This document shows, piece after piece, positions 27,108-34,769 of a stretch of 64,000 nt of DNA; the stretch's first letter is position 1, and every line of letters starts with the position of its first letter. The notes beneath the pieces were generated by a model. That model was not told where the DNA came from. It did no database searches and saw nothing but the letters and a program-made list of their open reading frames with translations. A program made the position numbers and the translations under genes. This DNA comes from Algoriphagus zhangzhouensis (lineage in GTDB: Bacteria > Bacteroidota > Bacteroidia > Cytophagales > Cyclobacteriaceae), in the NCBI RefSeq assembly GCF_900148515.1, contig NZ_FRXN01000002.1, positions 186,001-250,000 of the forward strand. The letters run 5' to 3'.

Positions 27108-28015
27108 TTCCCTACTTTCTTTGCCACCCTCAACTTTGCACTTCTCGCTCTTGGGTTTGCCGCGATCTCTTCTGCATCTGCCACAATCGCACCACGACTC
27201 ACCGGCTCCAACGGACGAATAGGATTTCCGTAAAAATCCTTTTCCAACTCCCCTTGGAATTTTCCTTTTTGGATCAGGTTTTTCACCAAGCGATCCTCCA
27301 AGCTGTGATAGCTCATCACTACCAATCGGCCCTCAGGCTTCAACAATTCCACAGCGCCTAAAAGCATTTCCTCTAGCGCAGCCATTTCATCATTCACTTC
27401 AATTCTCAAGGCCTGAAAGACCTGAGCGAAATATTTAAACTCCTTACCACGAGGAGCGTACTTTTTCAAAAAAGCCGTAAACCCTTCTGTTGTAGAAAAA
27501 GGCTTAGAGGATCTTTCAGAGACAATTGCCTGAGCCAATGTCTTTGCATTTTTCACTTCTCCGTAGATTCCGAAAATCTTATGAAGCTTTACTTCCTCGT
27601 AAGTATTCAGCACTTCTTTGGCCGAAATCTCAGCTGTTTGATTCATCCTCATATCCAGATCTCCGCTGAACCTGGTAGAAAAACCACGGGTCGGCTCATC
27701 AATCTGATGGGAAGAAATCCCCAAATCGGCGAGAATCCCATCTACTTTTTTCACCCCGTATAGGCGAAGGTATTTTTTGATATCCCTGAAATTCGCCGCC
27801 ACAAAAGTGAAGTTTGGGTTCTCTGGGATATTTGCCTCAGCATCCTGATCTTGATCAAAGCCATACAAATGGCCTTTATCCAAATGCTTCAGGATTTCTT
27901 TGGAATGGCCACCGCCACCAAAGGTCACATCGACGTATGTACCGTTTGGGTCAATAGCCAAGCCGTCAGTGCATTGGGCAAGCATCACTGGGATATGGTA
28001 AACAGACTCTGTCAT
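27104..28015 (-). CDS. rsmH: 16S rRNA (cytosine-1402 N4)-methyltransferase
   Basis: The SAM-dependent methyltransferase formerly called MraW. The 303-residue protein has HIPVMLAQCTDGL at the start, the SAM loop YVDVTFGGGGHSKEIL, GILADLGISSHQID, RGFSTRFSGDLDMRM, and VMSYHSLEDRLVKNL near the end, all diagnostic. It follows mraZ by 4 bases. Confidence 0.97.
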   Translation of the reverse strand: MTESVYHIPVMLAQCTDGLAIDPNGTYVDVTFGGGGHSKEILKHLDKGHLYGFDQDQDAEANIPENPNFTFVAANFRDIKKYLRLYGVKKVDGILADLGISSHQIDEPTRGFSTRFSGDLDMRMNQTAEISAKEVLNTYEEVKLHKIFGIYGEVKNAKTLAQAIVSERSSKPFSTTEGFTAFLKKYAPRGKEFKYFAQVFQALRIEVNDEMAALEEMLLGAVELLKPEGRLVVMSYHSLEDRLVKNLIQKGKFQGELEKDFYGNPIRPLEPVSRGAIVADAEEIAANPRARSAKLRVAKKVGK

Positions 28016-28019
28016 AGCT

Positions 28020-28451
28020 TTAGGAGAGATACTTTTCCATTAGGCTGGACATGTCCGCCGGATCGATGATATTATTCAGATAATTTTCCGGATTCCAGAT
28101 TTCGATTCGACTTCCCATTCCCACTACTACCACTTCCTTTTCCAGCCCGGCATATGTTTGATAAAGCTTGGGAATCAAAAGTCTTCCGGAATTGTCCAGT
28201 TCCACATCCACACTTGTGATGAAAAATGCCCTCTGCAATTTTCTCTGCTCGGGATTATTGATGGACAAAGCCTTGATCTGATTCTCCAGCTTTTTGAACT
28301 CGACCATTGGATAAAGCGCAAGACATTTGTCTTCGGCCATGCGGAGCATGAGCGTAGTGCCATTAGCCTCCGGAATCGCCGACTTGATTTTAGACGGCAG
28401 CACCAGACGACCCTTTGGATCCAGCTTACATTCGTACTGACTGTTGAACAT
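28020..28451 (-). CDS. mraZ: Transcriptional regulator MraZ
   Basis: A 143-residue protein with two SpoVT/AbrB-like halves. The first opens FNSQYECKLDPKGRLVLPSK and the second carries VELDNSGRLLIPKLYQTYAGL. MraZ rings bind short repeated boxes upstream of their own gene and repress the dcw cluster. Three matching boxes lie 67-95 bases upstream here, so autoregulation is very likely. It is the first gene of the 15-kb leftward unit. Confidence 0.96.
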   Translation of the reverse strand: MFNSQYECKLDPKGRLVLPSKIKSAIPEANGTTLMLRMAEDKCLALYPMVEFKKLENQIKALSINNPEQRKLQRAFFITSVDVELDNSGRLLIPKLYQTYAGLEKEVVVVGMGSRIEIWNPENYLNNIIDPADMSSLMEKYLS

Positions 28452-28488
28452 TTCCTTGACGCGCTTTTTGACGAGTTTCTAGTAAAGA

Positions 28489-28496
28489 CAAAAGTA
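28489..28496 (-). promoter_or_regulatory. -7 box (TACTTTTG) of the dcw promoter
   Basis: TACTTTTG fits TAnnTTTG exactly, 38 bases before the mraZ ATG. No TTG lies at the -33 position; the MraZ boxes begin there instead, so the repressor would cover the upstream promoter half. Confidence 0.55.
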
Positions 28497-28517
28497 ATAA
28501 AATGCTTTGCACATTCT

Positions 28518-28546
28518 ACCACTTTCCCCCACTTTTTCCCACTTTG
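28518..28546 (-). promoter_or_regulatory. MraZ operator: three TGGG-type boxes at exact 10-bp period
   Basis: On the minus strand the sequence reads AAAGTGGGAA, AAAGTGGGGG, AAAGTGGTAG in tandem. The plus-strand box cores are CCCAC at 28538-28542, CCCAC at 28528-28532 and ACCAC at 28518-28522. Known MraZ operators are TGGGN boxes spaced by five bases, so period and core agree. Confidence 0.85.
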
Positions 28547-28816
28547 TCTTAAAAGTAGCTAAAAGAATCAACGAAGCCAATATTTGATTTATTTTTTACA
28601 AGATTTTTTTGCTGAAAGTCAGGGGGTTAGAAAAGTATTCTCATTTACTCAAAAAATGCGTTTTCAGCGAATTTGAAGGGATTTTAGAAATTGAAAATCA
28701 AATTCAAATAATTCCAATTTCTATTTTTCCAAAAAAGTGGGGCGATTTCCCGTGATTTTTCAAAATCAACAAAATTGATTTCCCATTCACATCTATGAAT
28801 TTGATTTTTCTACAAC

Positions 28817-28849
28817 AAAAAAGCTCCGACCACAGGCCGGAGCTTTTTT
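28817..28849 (-). terminator. Strong bidirectional intrinsic terminator after the blaR1-like gene
   Basis: AAAAAAGCTCCG (28817-28828) pairs with CGGAGCTTTTTT (28838-28849) around a 9-base loop. It lies 19 bases past the stop of the M56 protein. Confidence 0.9.
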
Positions 28850-28867
28850 GAAGGCATCAACACACAA

Positions 28868-30955
28868 TTAATTATCGTTAGTATTTTCATTCTGATTTTT
28901 CTTGAATTCAGCTTCTACTTTCTTTCTGAACTCATCTAATTTCTCAGCATTTTCTTTTTGCCAAACCTCCATTTTTCTCTGGAACTCTTCGATTTTTGGC
29001 TGCTGAGACTCTTGCCATGCTTTCATTTTAGCTTCAAACTCCTTCATCTTAGGTTCTTGAGCCTCTTGCCAAGATTTCATTTTTGCCTCCCACTCTTTCA
29101 TTCGAGGCTCATTTTCCTTCTCCCAGGCCTTCATCTTTTCCTCAAACTCCTTCATCTTAGGCTCGTTAGCTTTTTCCCAAGCTTTCATCTTGGCTTCGAA
29201 TTCCTTCATTCTAGGCTCATTCTCCTTTTCCCAAGCCTTCATTTTTGCCTCAAACTCTTTCATTTTTGGCTCAAAGTTTCTTTTCCATTCCTCTGCTTTT
29301 CTCTCAATTTCAGCAGCTCTTAACTTCATATCTTTCTTCCACTTTTCCTTCTCAGCTTTTGTCATTCCGACAGTGTCTTGGTGGAATTCGCTCCAGTCCA
29401 TATCCTCAAACTCCCAGAAACCATCCATTCCTTCAAATTCTATTGGAGGCATTGGAGCCATCTCAAATTCCACAGTTGGAACTGGGGCCATTTCAAAATT
29501 CATTTCAGGCATTGGAGCCATCTCGAACTCCATTTCTGGAGCCTCCATAAAAAACTCCATTTCAGGCGCTTCTGCCAATTCAAGAGTAGGCATGGTGCTG
29601 AAATTAAAATCAGGACCATTCTTGAAAAAGAAAGCTGAATTTCCTTTCAAAATCACAGTGTCTTTCCCTGAAATCAAGGTATCTCCTTTGATTCTGTATT
29701 CATACTTTCCTTTCTCTCCACCTTTGATTACATAGGTATCTCCATCTTCTGTGGACCAGATCATAGGCTCTTCACCTTCTACGTGAATCACCTTTTTTTC
29801 TTTCTTTACAGTGTCAGTTTGGGTGATAGAAACGATTGCTGCTTTCTTTTTAACAGGATCCAGATAACCCAAATCAGGGTTTTCCAAAGTAACATCTAAA
29901 GCAAAGGCTTCATCTAAAGTTGGGGCATCTTGTTGAGCACTGGCTATCAAGCCGGCACTGAATATGAGTGTTAGTAGCATGGGTATTGAAATAATAGGGT
30001 TTTGTGGATAAGTCTGGGCTGGCATGCCCATGATTCTTTTAATTCGATTTAAAGTCGGATTTCGCTTTTTACCAGCTGCTAAAGCTAATTCTGGTGGATT
30101 TTGCTGTGCAAAATTCAGAACTTCGGCCAAGCTATAAGCCAATACTTTTGGTGCGATTCCAGTGGAAACAGCCAAATCATCAGCTGCATTTTCTCTTAAT
30201 TCTTTCACTGTCTGATTGATCCACCAGAAGCAAGGATGGTAGAAGAAAACCACCTCCAAAGAAGACTGAATAAGATTGATCAAATAGTCATTTCTCTTCA
30301 CATGCGCTAGTTCGTGGGCGATAATTGCCTCCAATTGCGCAGGACTCAAATGGAAAATCAAACCTGCTGGAATCAGAATAATGGGTTTCAAAAAGCCAAA
30401 CGTCACAGGAGAAAGTCCATGGTGAGTAACCTTTAATTGGACTGCTTTGGAAATTCCAAAACGAGAACTGATCTCTTCCAATTTTTTCAATAAATCAACT
30501 TGCTCACAAGGAGTGCTCGTGTTTTTCAAGCCTTTGATTTCGGAAAGCGAATTGAAAAGACGGAACAGGAATAAAACCGCTCCTACAAACCAAAAATTAA
30601 CTAATAATGGAAGCTGAATTTCTATCCAATTGATCAAGGACTCGACGAAACTCTGACTTTCTGCAGGACCTTCTACAAAAAATGGCTGAGTCCAATTTTC
30701 AAATGCAACAGCTGCACCTGAGCTACTAGGCAAAATAGAGAGCTCATAGATCAATGTTGCCGAAGCTGCAACAAAACTAAGTCCTAAAGCCCCTAAAGCG
30801 ATTTTGTATTTGAAATCGGGGCTCCTTTTGGAAAATATTTTTAGGCTAAGCCAAAGGAATGCAGCAATGATTACTAGCTGCCAAATGCTATGCACCAAGG
30901 TCCAACCTAGTGCCTGAAGCAAGTTTTCGGAAATCCAATCATTCAAAAGGTTCAT
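28868..30955 (-). CDS. BlaR1/M56-family membrane metallopeptidase with long repeat tail
   Basis: A 695-residue protein. The N-terminal part has four membrane helices and the M56 zinc motif AIIAHELAHVKRNDY (H214, E215, H218) with RENAADDLAV as the third-ligand region. These are gluzincins that cleave the BlaI repressor. No penicillin-binding sensor domain follows. Instead there is a Met/Glu/Pro-rich segment (about 460-520, PEMEFEMAPMPEMNFEMAP-like) and then seven 18-residue helical repeats (562-687). The signal sensed is thus probably not a beta-lactam. Its start overlaps blaI by 4 bases. Confidence 0.88.
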   Translation of the reverse strand: MNLLNDWISENLLQALGWTLVHSIWQLVIIAAFLWLSLKIFSKRSPDFKYKIALGALGLSFVAASATLIYELSILPSSSGAAVAFENWTQPFFVEGPAESQSFVESLINWIEIQLPLLVNFWFVGAVLFLFRLFNSLSEIKGLKNTSTPCEQVDLLKKLEEISSRFGISKAVQLKVTHHGLSPVTFGFLKPIILIPAGLIFHLSPAQLEAIIAHELAHVKRNDYLINLIQSSLEVVFFYHPCFWWINQTVKELRENAADDLAVSTGIAPKVLAYSLAEVLNFAQQNPPELALAAGKKRNPTLNRIKRIMGMPAQTYPQNPIISIPMLLTLIFSAGLIASAQQDAPTLDEAFALDVTLENPDLGYLDPVKKKAAIVSITQTDTVKKEKKVIHVEGEEPMIWSTEDGDTYVIKGGEKGKYEYRIKGDTLISGKDTVILKGNSAFFFKNGPDFNFSTMPTLELAEAPEMEFFMEAPEMEFEMAPMPEMNFEMAPVPTVEFEMAPMPPIEFEGMDGFWEFEDMDWSEFHQDTVGMTKAEKEKWKKDMKLRAAEIERKAEEWKRNFEPKMKEFEAKMKAWEKENEPRMKEFEAKMKAWEKANEPKMKEFEEKMKAWEKENEPRMKEWEAKMKSWQEAQEPKMKEFEAKMKAWQESQQPKIEEFQRKMEVWQKENAEKLDEFRKKVEAEFKKNQNENTNDN
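28895..29272 (-). repeat. Seven 18-residue (54-bp) coding repeats in the BlaR1-like tail
   Basis: Units follow the pattern EPKMKEFEAKMKAWEKEN; the first three differ by only a few residues and the last two decay (QPKIEEFQRKMEVWQKEN, AEKLDEFRKKVEAEFKKN). At 18 residues, five alpha-helical turns, each unit returns to the same helix face. Confidence 0.9.
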
Positions 30956-31326
30956 GACTGTTTATTTTCAAGTTGGTCTAAAAAAGCGCGGATTTCATCC
31001 AATTCTTCTTTGGATGGATTGTCTTGGCCCAAGGCCTGCATCACCAGGGATTTGGAAGAACCTCCAAATGCGGTAGCCATCAGATTTTTGATCAAAGATT
31101 TCTGTGTATCATTCTTCTTCGCCACAGGTCTGTAGATATGAGTCCGACTTTGCTCATCTCGAGTTAGCATTCCTTTCGAATACATGATCTGCATGATTTT
31201 CAAAGTGGTGGTATAGCCCGTCTCTTTGGTTTCTGAAAGTTTTTCATGAACCTGACGAACGCTCGCCTCACCCATTTCCCATAGGTAGGACAAAATCTCT
31301 AATTCTGCTTCTGTTGGTTTGCTCAT
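30952..31326 (-). CDS. BlaI/MecI-family transcriptional repressor
   Basis: A 124-residue winged-helix repressor: PTEAELEILSYLWEMGEASVRQVHEKL, then TGYTTTLKIMQIMYSKGMLTRDE (each the usual BlaI recognition-helix region), and a C-terminal dimerisation part. Three perfect TACGA-N6-TCGTA dyads upstream are its likely operators. It forms a repressor/protease pair with the M56 protein, whose start overlaps its stop by 4 bases. The regulon beyond this operon is unknown. Confidence 0.92.
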   Translation of the reverse strand: MSKPTEAELEILSYLWEMGEASVRQVHEKLSETKETGYTTTLKIMQIMYSKGMLTRDEQSRTHIYRPVAKKNDTQKSLIKNLMATAFGGSSKSLVMQALGQDNPSKEELDEIRAFLDQLENKQS

Positions 31327-31335
31327 GGCTGGTTA

Positions 31336-31404
31336 TACGACATCTTTCGTACAAAGTTATACGAAGACCATCGTAATATCAAAACATCTACGAAATAAAT
31401 CGTA
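31336..31404 (-). promoter_or_regulatory. Three perfect BlaI-type dyads, TACGA-N6-TCGTA
   Basis: Copies at 31336-31351 (spacer CATCTT), 31360-31375 (AGACCA) and 31389-31404 (AATAAA). All ten arm bases are identical in each. They begin 10 bases upstream of the blaI ATG. The middle one lies exactly between the -33 and -7 boxes. Confidence 0.88.
31352..31382 (-). promoter_or_regulatory. blaI promoter: TTTTG, 20 bases, TAACTTTG
   Basis: The -7 box TAACTTTG (31352-31359, minus strand) and the -33 TTG (31380-31382) are 20 bases apart, the preferred Bacteroidota spacing. The transcription start should fall in or near the first dyad. Confidence 0.75.
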
Positions 31405-31574
31405 TTAAAAAGTGTTAAATGACAGATTATGAGATAGAAGACTTATGAAAAATATAATCGATCAAATTTTTAGAGAGTTGAAAAGTTATAAGTGGCAAGG
31501 TTGCAAGGTTCAAATGCTGAAAGTTTCAATTGTACCCAACAGTTATCCCGATTGCTTAAAGGCTAGACGGCAAT

Positions 31575-31665
31575 TCAATCTCTTCTCTTGGCTCTTGGCT
31601 CTTTAATCTTGGTTCTTAAATCTAGGTTCTTGATACTTGATTCTAATTTCTCAGTTCTCCCATCT
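31575..31665. repeat. Degenerate heptanucleotide tandem array, 13 units
   Basis: Read in steps of seven, every unit ends in CT and all but one in TCT: TCAATCT, CTTCTCT, TGGCTCT, TGGCTCT, TTAATCT, TGGTTCT, TAAATCT, AGGTTCT, TGATACT, TGATTCT, AATTTCT, CAGTTCT, CCCATCT. It ends about 40 bases before the NRDE gene. Confidence 0.8.
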
Positions 31666-31705
31666 TATATTGAACCTTTTTCTTCTTAAAACCTTTATCC
31701 ACTTT

Positions 31706-32464
31706 ATGTGTTTAGTAGCATTTTCCTGGAAACATGACTCTCAATTTCCTTTGGTCATATCAGCCAATCGGGATGAGTTTTTTGATCGTCCTACTTCTGC
31801 TCTCCATTTATGGGAAGAGGGTTTTTACGCTGGAAAAGACCTGAAAAGCGGCGGAACCTGGATGGGTTTCAATCCCAATGGAAGATGGTCTCTTTTGACG
31901 AACTATAGAGATTTCAGAAATATTGGAAATGGTCAAATCAGCAGAGGGAAGCTGGTTCAAAACTTCCTTGAAGACACTATTTCCCCCAAGAAATACCTAT
32001 CTGAAGTCCAAAAAGACAAATCCCTTTATGAAGGTTTCAATCTTTTGGTTTCGGATGGAGAAGAACTTTGGTATTACAGTAATTATGGAAGAGATATCCA
32101 AGAAATCGAACCAGGAATCCATGGATTAAGCAATGGCTTGATCAATGCAGAGTGGCCAAAAATTGACCTTGCAAAAAGTCAGATTCGTCAGGTAATGGAG
32201 AAAGAACCACTCGAGGAAGATTTGCTTCAGATCCTTAAGTCCACACAAACCTATCCTTTGGAAATGCTTCCTGATACAGGAGCGCCAAAAGAACTGGAAA
32301 AGGCACTTTCTGCTCAATTGATTCGATCCAATGGGAATTATGGAACGGTATCGGCCACGGCTGTTCTTTTAAATAAGAATCAAGAGCTCAGCATAAAAGA
32401 AAGACGATTTGAATGGGATTATGCTAATTTTAAAGACACAAACGCTCAGTTTCAAACCTATTAG
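31706..32464 (+). CDS. NRDE-family protein (TANGO2-like)
   Basis: A 252-residue protein starting at the ATG at 31706; this start places Cys2 (MCLVAF) at the N-terminus, as in the family, where it may act as an N-terminal nucleophile. The name-giving ISANRDEFFDRPT follows, then KDLKSGGTWMGFNPNGRWSLLTNYR and HGLSNGLINAEWPK. The family includes eukaryotic TANGO2, linked to lipid and heme handling; the bacterial role is unknown. It precedes the YpdA gene by 14 bases and may share its transcript. Confidence 0.85.
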   Translation: MCLVAFSWKHDSQFPLVISANRDEFFDRPTSALHLWEEGFYAGKDLKSGGTWMGFNPNGRWSLLTNYRDFRNIGNGQISRGKLVQNFLEDTISPKKYLSEVQKDKSLYEGFNLLVSDGEELWYYSNYGRDIQEIEPGIHGLSNGLINAEWPKIDLAKSQIRQVMEKEPLEEDLLQILKSTQTYPLEMLPDTGAPKELEKALSAQLIRSNGNYGTVSATAVLLNKNQELSIKERRFEWDYANFKDTNAQFQTY

Positions 32465-32478
32465 AAAATACGATTGCT

Positions 32479-33450
32479 ATGGATAAGATCTATGATGTCA
32501 TCATCATCGGAGGAGGACCTATTGGATTGGCTTGCGGAGTAGAAGCGCAAAAGAATAATTTAGATTACCTCATTCTGGAAAAGGGAGCTCTGACCAATTC
32601 TATTTACAATTATCCTGTAAATATGACTTTTTTCTCTACTTCAGATAGACTGGAGATGGCCAACATTCCTTTTATGTCTGTGGGCAACAAACCTACCAGA
32701 ACAGAAGCTTTGGAGTATTACCGCCGCATTTATTTTCACTTCAAATTGAAAGTAAATCTTTATGAAGGGGTCCAAACATTAAATAAGGTGGACAACGGTT
32801 TTCAAATCATCACCACGAAAGGTGAATATTTAACCAAGAAAATTGTCCTTGCCACTGGTTTCTATGATTTGCCAAACTTAATGAATGTACCCGGCGAAGA
32901 ATTGCCAAAGGTCATGCATTACTATAAAGAGCCATGGGCATTTATTTCTCAAAAAGTACTGGTAGTTGGTGGAGCAAATTCTGCTGTAGATGCAGCTTTG
33001 GAAACTTGGAGAAAAGGAGCGGAAGTGAGTATGGTGCTACTGGGTGATGAAATCGACGAAAATGTCAAATACTGGGTAAGGCCAGATATCATGAATCGAA
33101 TCAAGGAAGGTTCGATCCAAGCTTTCCCGAATTCAAAAATCAAAGAAATCCGTGAGAAGGAAGTAGTCATTTCAACTCCAGATGGGGATATGACTATCGA
33201 AAATGACTGGGTTTTGGCAATGACCGGCTACAAGCCAAATTTCGCCCTTTTGGATCAACTCGGAGTAGAACTGAGCTTGGACGAAAAGCGTCAACCTTGT
33301 TATGATCAAGCCAATCAGGAATCGAATGTTCCCGGAGTTTATTTGGCAGGTGTGGTTTGCGGAGGCTTAAATACGAGAGAATTCTTTATTGAAAACAGCA
33401 TCGTTCATGCTGATTCGATTATGAGAGATATCAAAGAAAAGCTTTCTTAA
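32479..33450 (+). CDS. ypdA: YpdA/Bdr-type bacillithiol disulfide reductase (putative)
   Basis: A 323-residue FAD/NAD(P)H pyridine-nucleotide oxidoreductase. FAD loop IIIGGGPIGLACGVEA (about 9-24) and NADPH loop VLVVGGANSAVDAAL are present. NYPVNMTFFSTSDRLEMANIPF is the segment typical of YpdA. It has no CxxC redox pair, unlike thioredoxin reductase. YpdA reduces bacillithiol disulfide, so this organism probably makes bacillithiol; the synthesis genes are not in the window. Confidence 0.82.
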   Translation: MDKIYDVIIIGGGPIGLACGVEAQKNNLDYLILEKGALTNSIYNYPVNMTFFSTSDRLEMANIPFMSVGNKPTRTEALEYYRRIYFHFKLKVNLYEGVQTLNKVDNGFQIITTKGEYLTKKIVLATGFYDLPNLMNVPGEELPKVMHYYKEPWAFISQKVLVVGGANSAVDAALETWRKGAEVSMVLLGDEIDENVKYWVRPDIMNRIKEGSIQAFPNSKIKEIREKEVVISTPDGDMTIENDWVLAMTGYKPNFALLDQLGVELSLDEKRQPCYDQANQESNVPGVYLAGVVCGGLNTREFFIENSIVHADSIMRDIKEKLS

Positions 33451-33471
33451 AGCATACTCATTTTTATTGGC

Positions 33472-33479
33472 TACCTTTG
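33472..33479 (+). promoter_or_regulatory. -7 box (TACCTTTG) just before the pseudouridine synthase gene
   Basis: TACCTTTG fits TAnnTTTG exactly and ends 7 bases before the ATG at 33487, implying a leaderless or nearly leaderless message. No TTG at -33. Confidence 0.35.
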
Positions 33480-33486
33480 CAATTCT

Positions 33487-34221
33487 ATGAAAAAAAAGCC
33501 ATTCAACGTCGTTTACGAGGACAATCACCTACTCATCGTCAATAAGGCTGCCGGAGTATTGGTGCAGGGAGATAAAACCGGGGACAAAACCTTAACTGAT
33601 TATTGTAAGGAGTACATCGCAAACAAATACAATAAGCCAGGAGCGGTATTTCTTCACCCGATCCACAGATTGGATAGACCAGTCAGCGGATTGGTAGCTT
33701 TTGCTCGTACTAGCAAGGGATTGGAGCGTATGATGGAGCTTTTTCGTAAAAGAGACATCCACAAGGTCTATTGGGCTATCGTCAAAAAAAGACCGAGGGA
33801 AGAGCAGGGAAAACTGACCCATTGGCTGACCAAAGACGAACAGAGAAATGTAGTCACCGCACACGATAGAGAGGTTCCAGGCTCCCAAAAAGCTGAGTTG
33901 AATTACAAGACTCTGGGAAAAATGAACGATCACTGGCTGATTGAGGTGAGACCTATCTCTGGCCGCCCTCATCAGATCCGCGTTCAATTGGCATCTATGG
34001 GTTGCCCGATTCGGGGGGACTTGAAATATGGTTTTGCCAAAGCAAATCCAGATGCAAGTATCAACCTTCATGCTTTCAATTTGGTTTTTGTACACCCGAT
34101 CAAAAAGGAAAAATTGTATCTGCGAGCGGCTTTGCCGGAAAATGAATTTTGGGAGCAATTCTATGAATTCGAAGAGTTGAAAGCGAAAGACCAACATTTG
34201 GACAATAGCTATTCAGGATAA
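33487..34221 (+). CDS. RluA-family RNA pseudouridine synthase
   Basis: A 244-residue protein that isomerises uridine to pseudouridine in rRNA or tRNA. The catalytic motif is HRLDRPVSGL with Asp63. VVYEDNHLLIVNKAAGVLV at the start and ISGRPHQIRVQLASMGCPI near the end are RluA-family marks. There is no S4 domain, so it is the short form. The exact RNA target cannot be told. Confidence 0.92.
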   Translation: MKKKPFNVVYEDNHLLIVNKAAGVLVQGDKTGDKTLTDYCKEYIANKYNKPGAVFLHPIHRLDRPVSGLVAFARTSKGLERMMELFRKRDIHKVYWAIVKKRPREEQGKLTHWLTKDEQRNVVTAHDREVPGSQKAELNYKTLGKMNDHWLIEVRPISGRPHQIRVQLASMGCPIRGDLKYGFAKANPDASINLHAFNLVFVHPIKKEKLYLRAALPENEFWEQFYEFEELKAKDQHLDNSYSG

Positions 34222-34268
34222 TTATGGCTGTGCGTAAATAATTTGGATTATTCCTATATTGATTTACC

Positions 34269-34769
34269 ATGAGAAATCTATTCCTTATTTTATTCACCTC
34301 CCTCCTTTTGATTTCCTGCTCGAAAAAGGAGAAAACGAAAGTCATCTACATCGTTCGCCATGCTGAAAAGCAGCTGGTTCAGGATCCTGACCCAGAGCTT
34401 GCTCAGGTAGGATATGTGAGGTCAAGGAAATTGGCTCAGATTCTTCAAGATCAAGACATTCAGCACATTTTCAGCACAGATTACAAAAGAACTCAACTGA
34501 CAGTTAAACCCACTGCCGAACAAGCAGGTCTGGAAATACAGTCTTACGACCCACGAAATCAATCTGTATTAGTGAAAAAACTGAAGGAACTCGATGGTAA
34601 TGTTTTGGTTGTTGGCCACAGCAATACTGTAAGCCAGTTGGCTAATGAGTTTATCGAAGAGGGTGAAAAATTTCAGGACTTGCAGGACAATGAATACGAC
34701 TTCATTTACGAGGTGCACCTAAATCCTGAAGGAAGTATGGTTTTAAGGAAGGTTTATAAGGATTATTAA
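34269..34769 (+). CDS. Histidine phosphatase superfamily lipoprotein
   Basis: A 166-residue protein with a lipoprotein signal peptide (LLISC, Cys17). The phosphatase motif YIVRHAEK (His31) and the second catalytic His in VLVVGHSNTVSQL are both present, as is FSTDYKRTQLTVKPTAE. The fold is that of phosphoglycerate mutase/SixA. The enzyme is probably anchored in the envelope; substrate unknown. Its TAA stop overlaps the convergent repressor stop by 4 bases (TTAA). Confidence 0.88.
   Translation: MRNLFLILFTSLLLISCSKKEKTKVIYIVRHAEKQLVQDPDPELAQVGYVRSRKLAQILQDQDIQHIFSTDYKRTQLTVKPTAEQAGLEIQSYDPRNQSVLVKKLKELDGNVLVVGHSNTVSQLANEFIEEGEKFQDLQDNEYDFIYEVHLNPEGSMVLRKVYKDY

Larger units (their letters stand above)
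28452..28867. other. 416-bp gap holding the dcw promoter/operator and the blaR1-like terminator
   Basis: The right part of the dcw control region (28489-28546) and a terminator (28817-28849) are annotated separately. The stretch between them, about 28560-28815, is very AT-rich with no visible gene. Confidence 0.7.
31327..31705. other. 379-bp gap with blaI control region and a heptamer array
   Basis: It holds the blaI promoter and operators (31336-31404) and the degenerate heptanucleotide array (31575-31665), both annotated separately. The piece between is AT-rich with a short GCAAGGTT direct repeat near 31495-31510. No gene seen. Confidence 0.7.

Noticed and set aside
28958..29735. Open frames on the plus strand opposite the BlaR1-like repeats
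   Set aside because: They mirror the 54-bp coding repeats on the other strand and give Phe/Leu/His-rich repeats without any domain.
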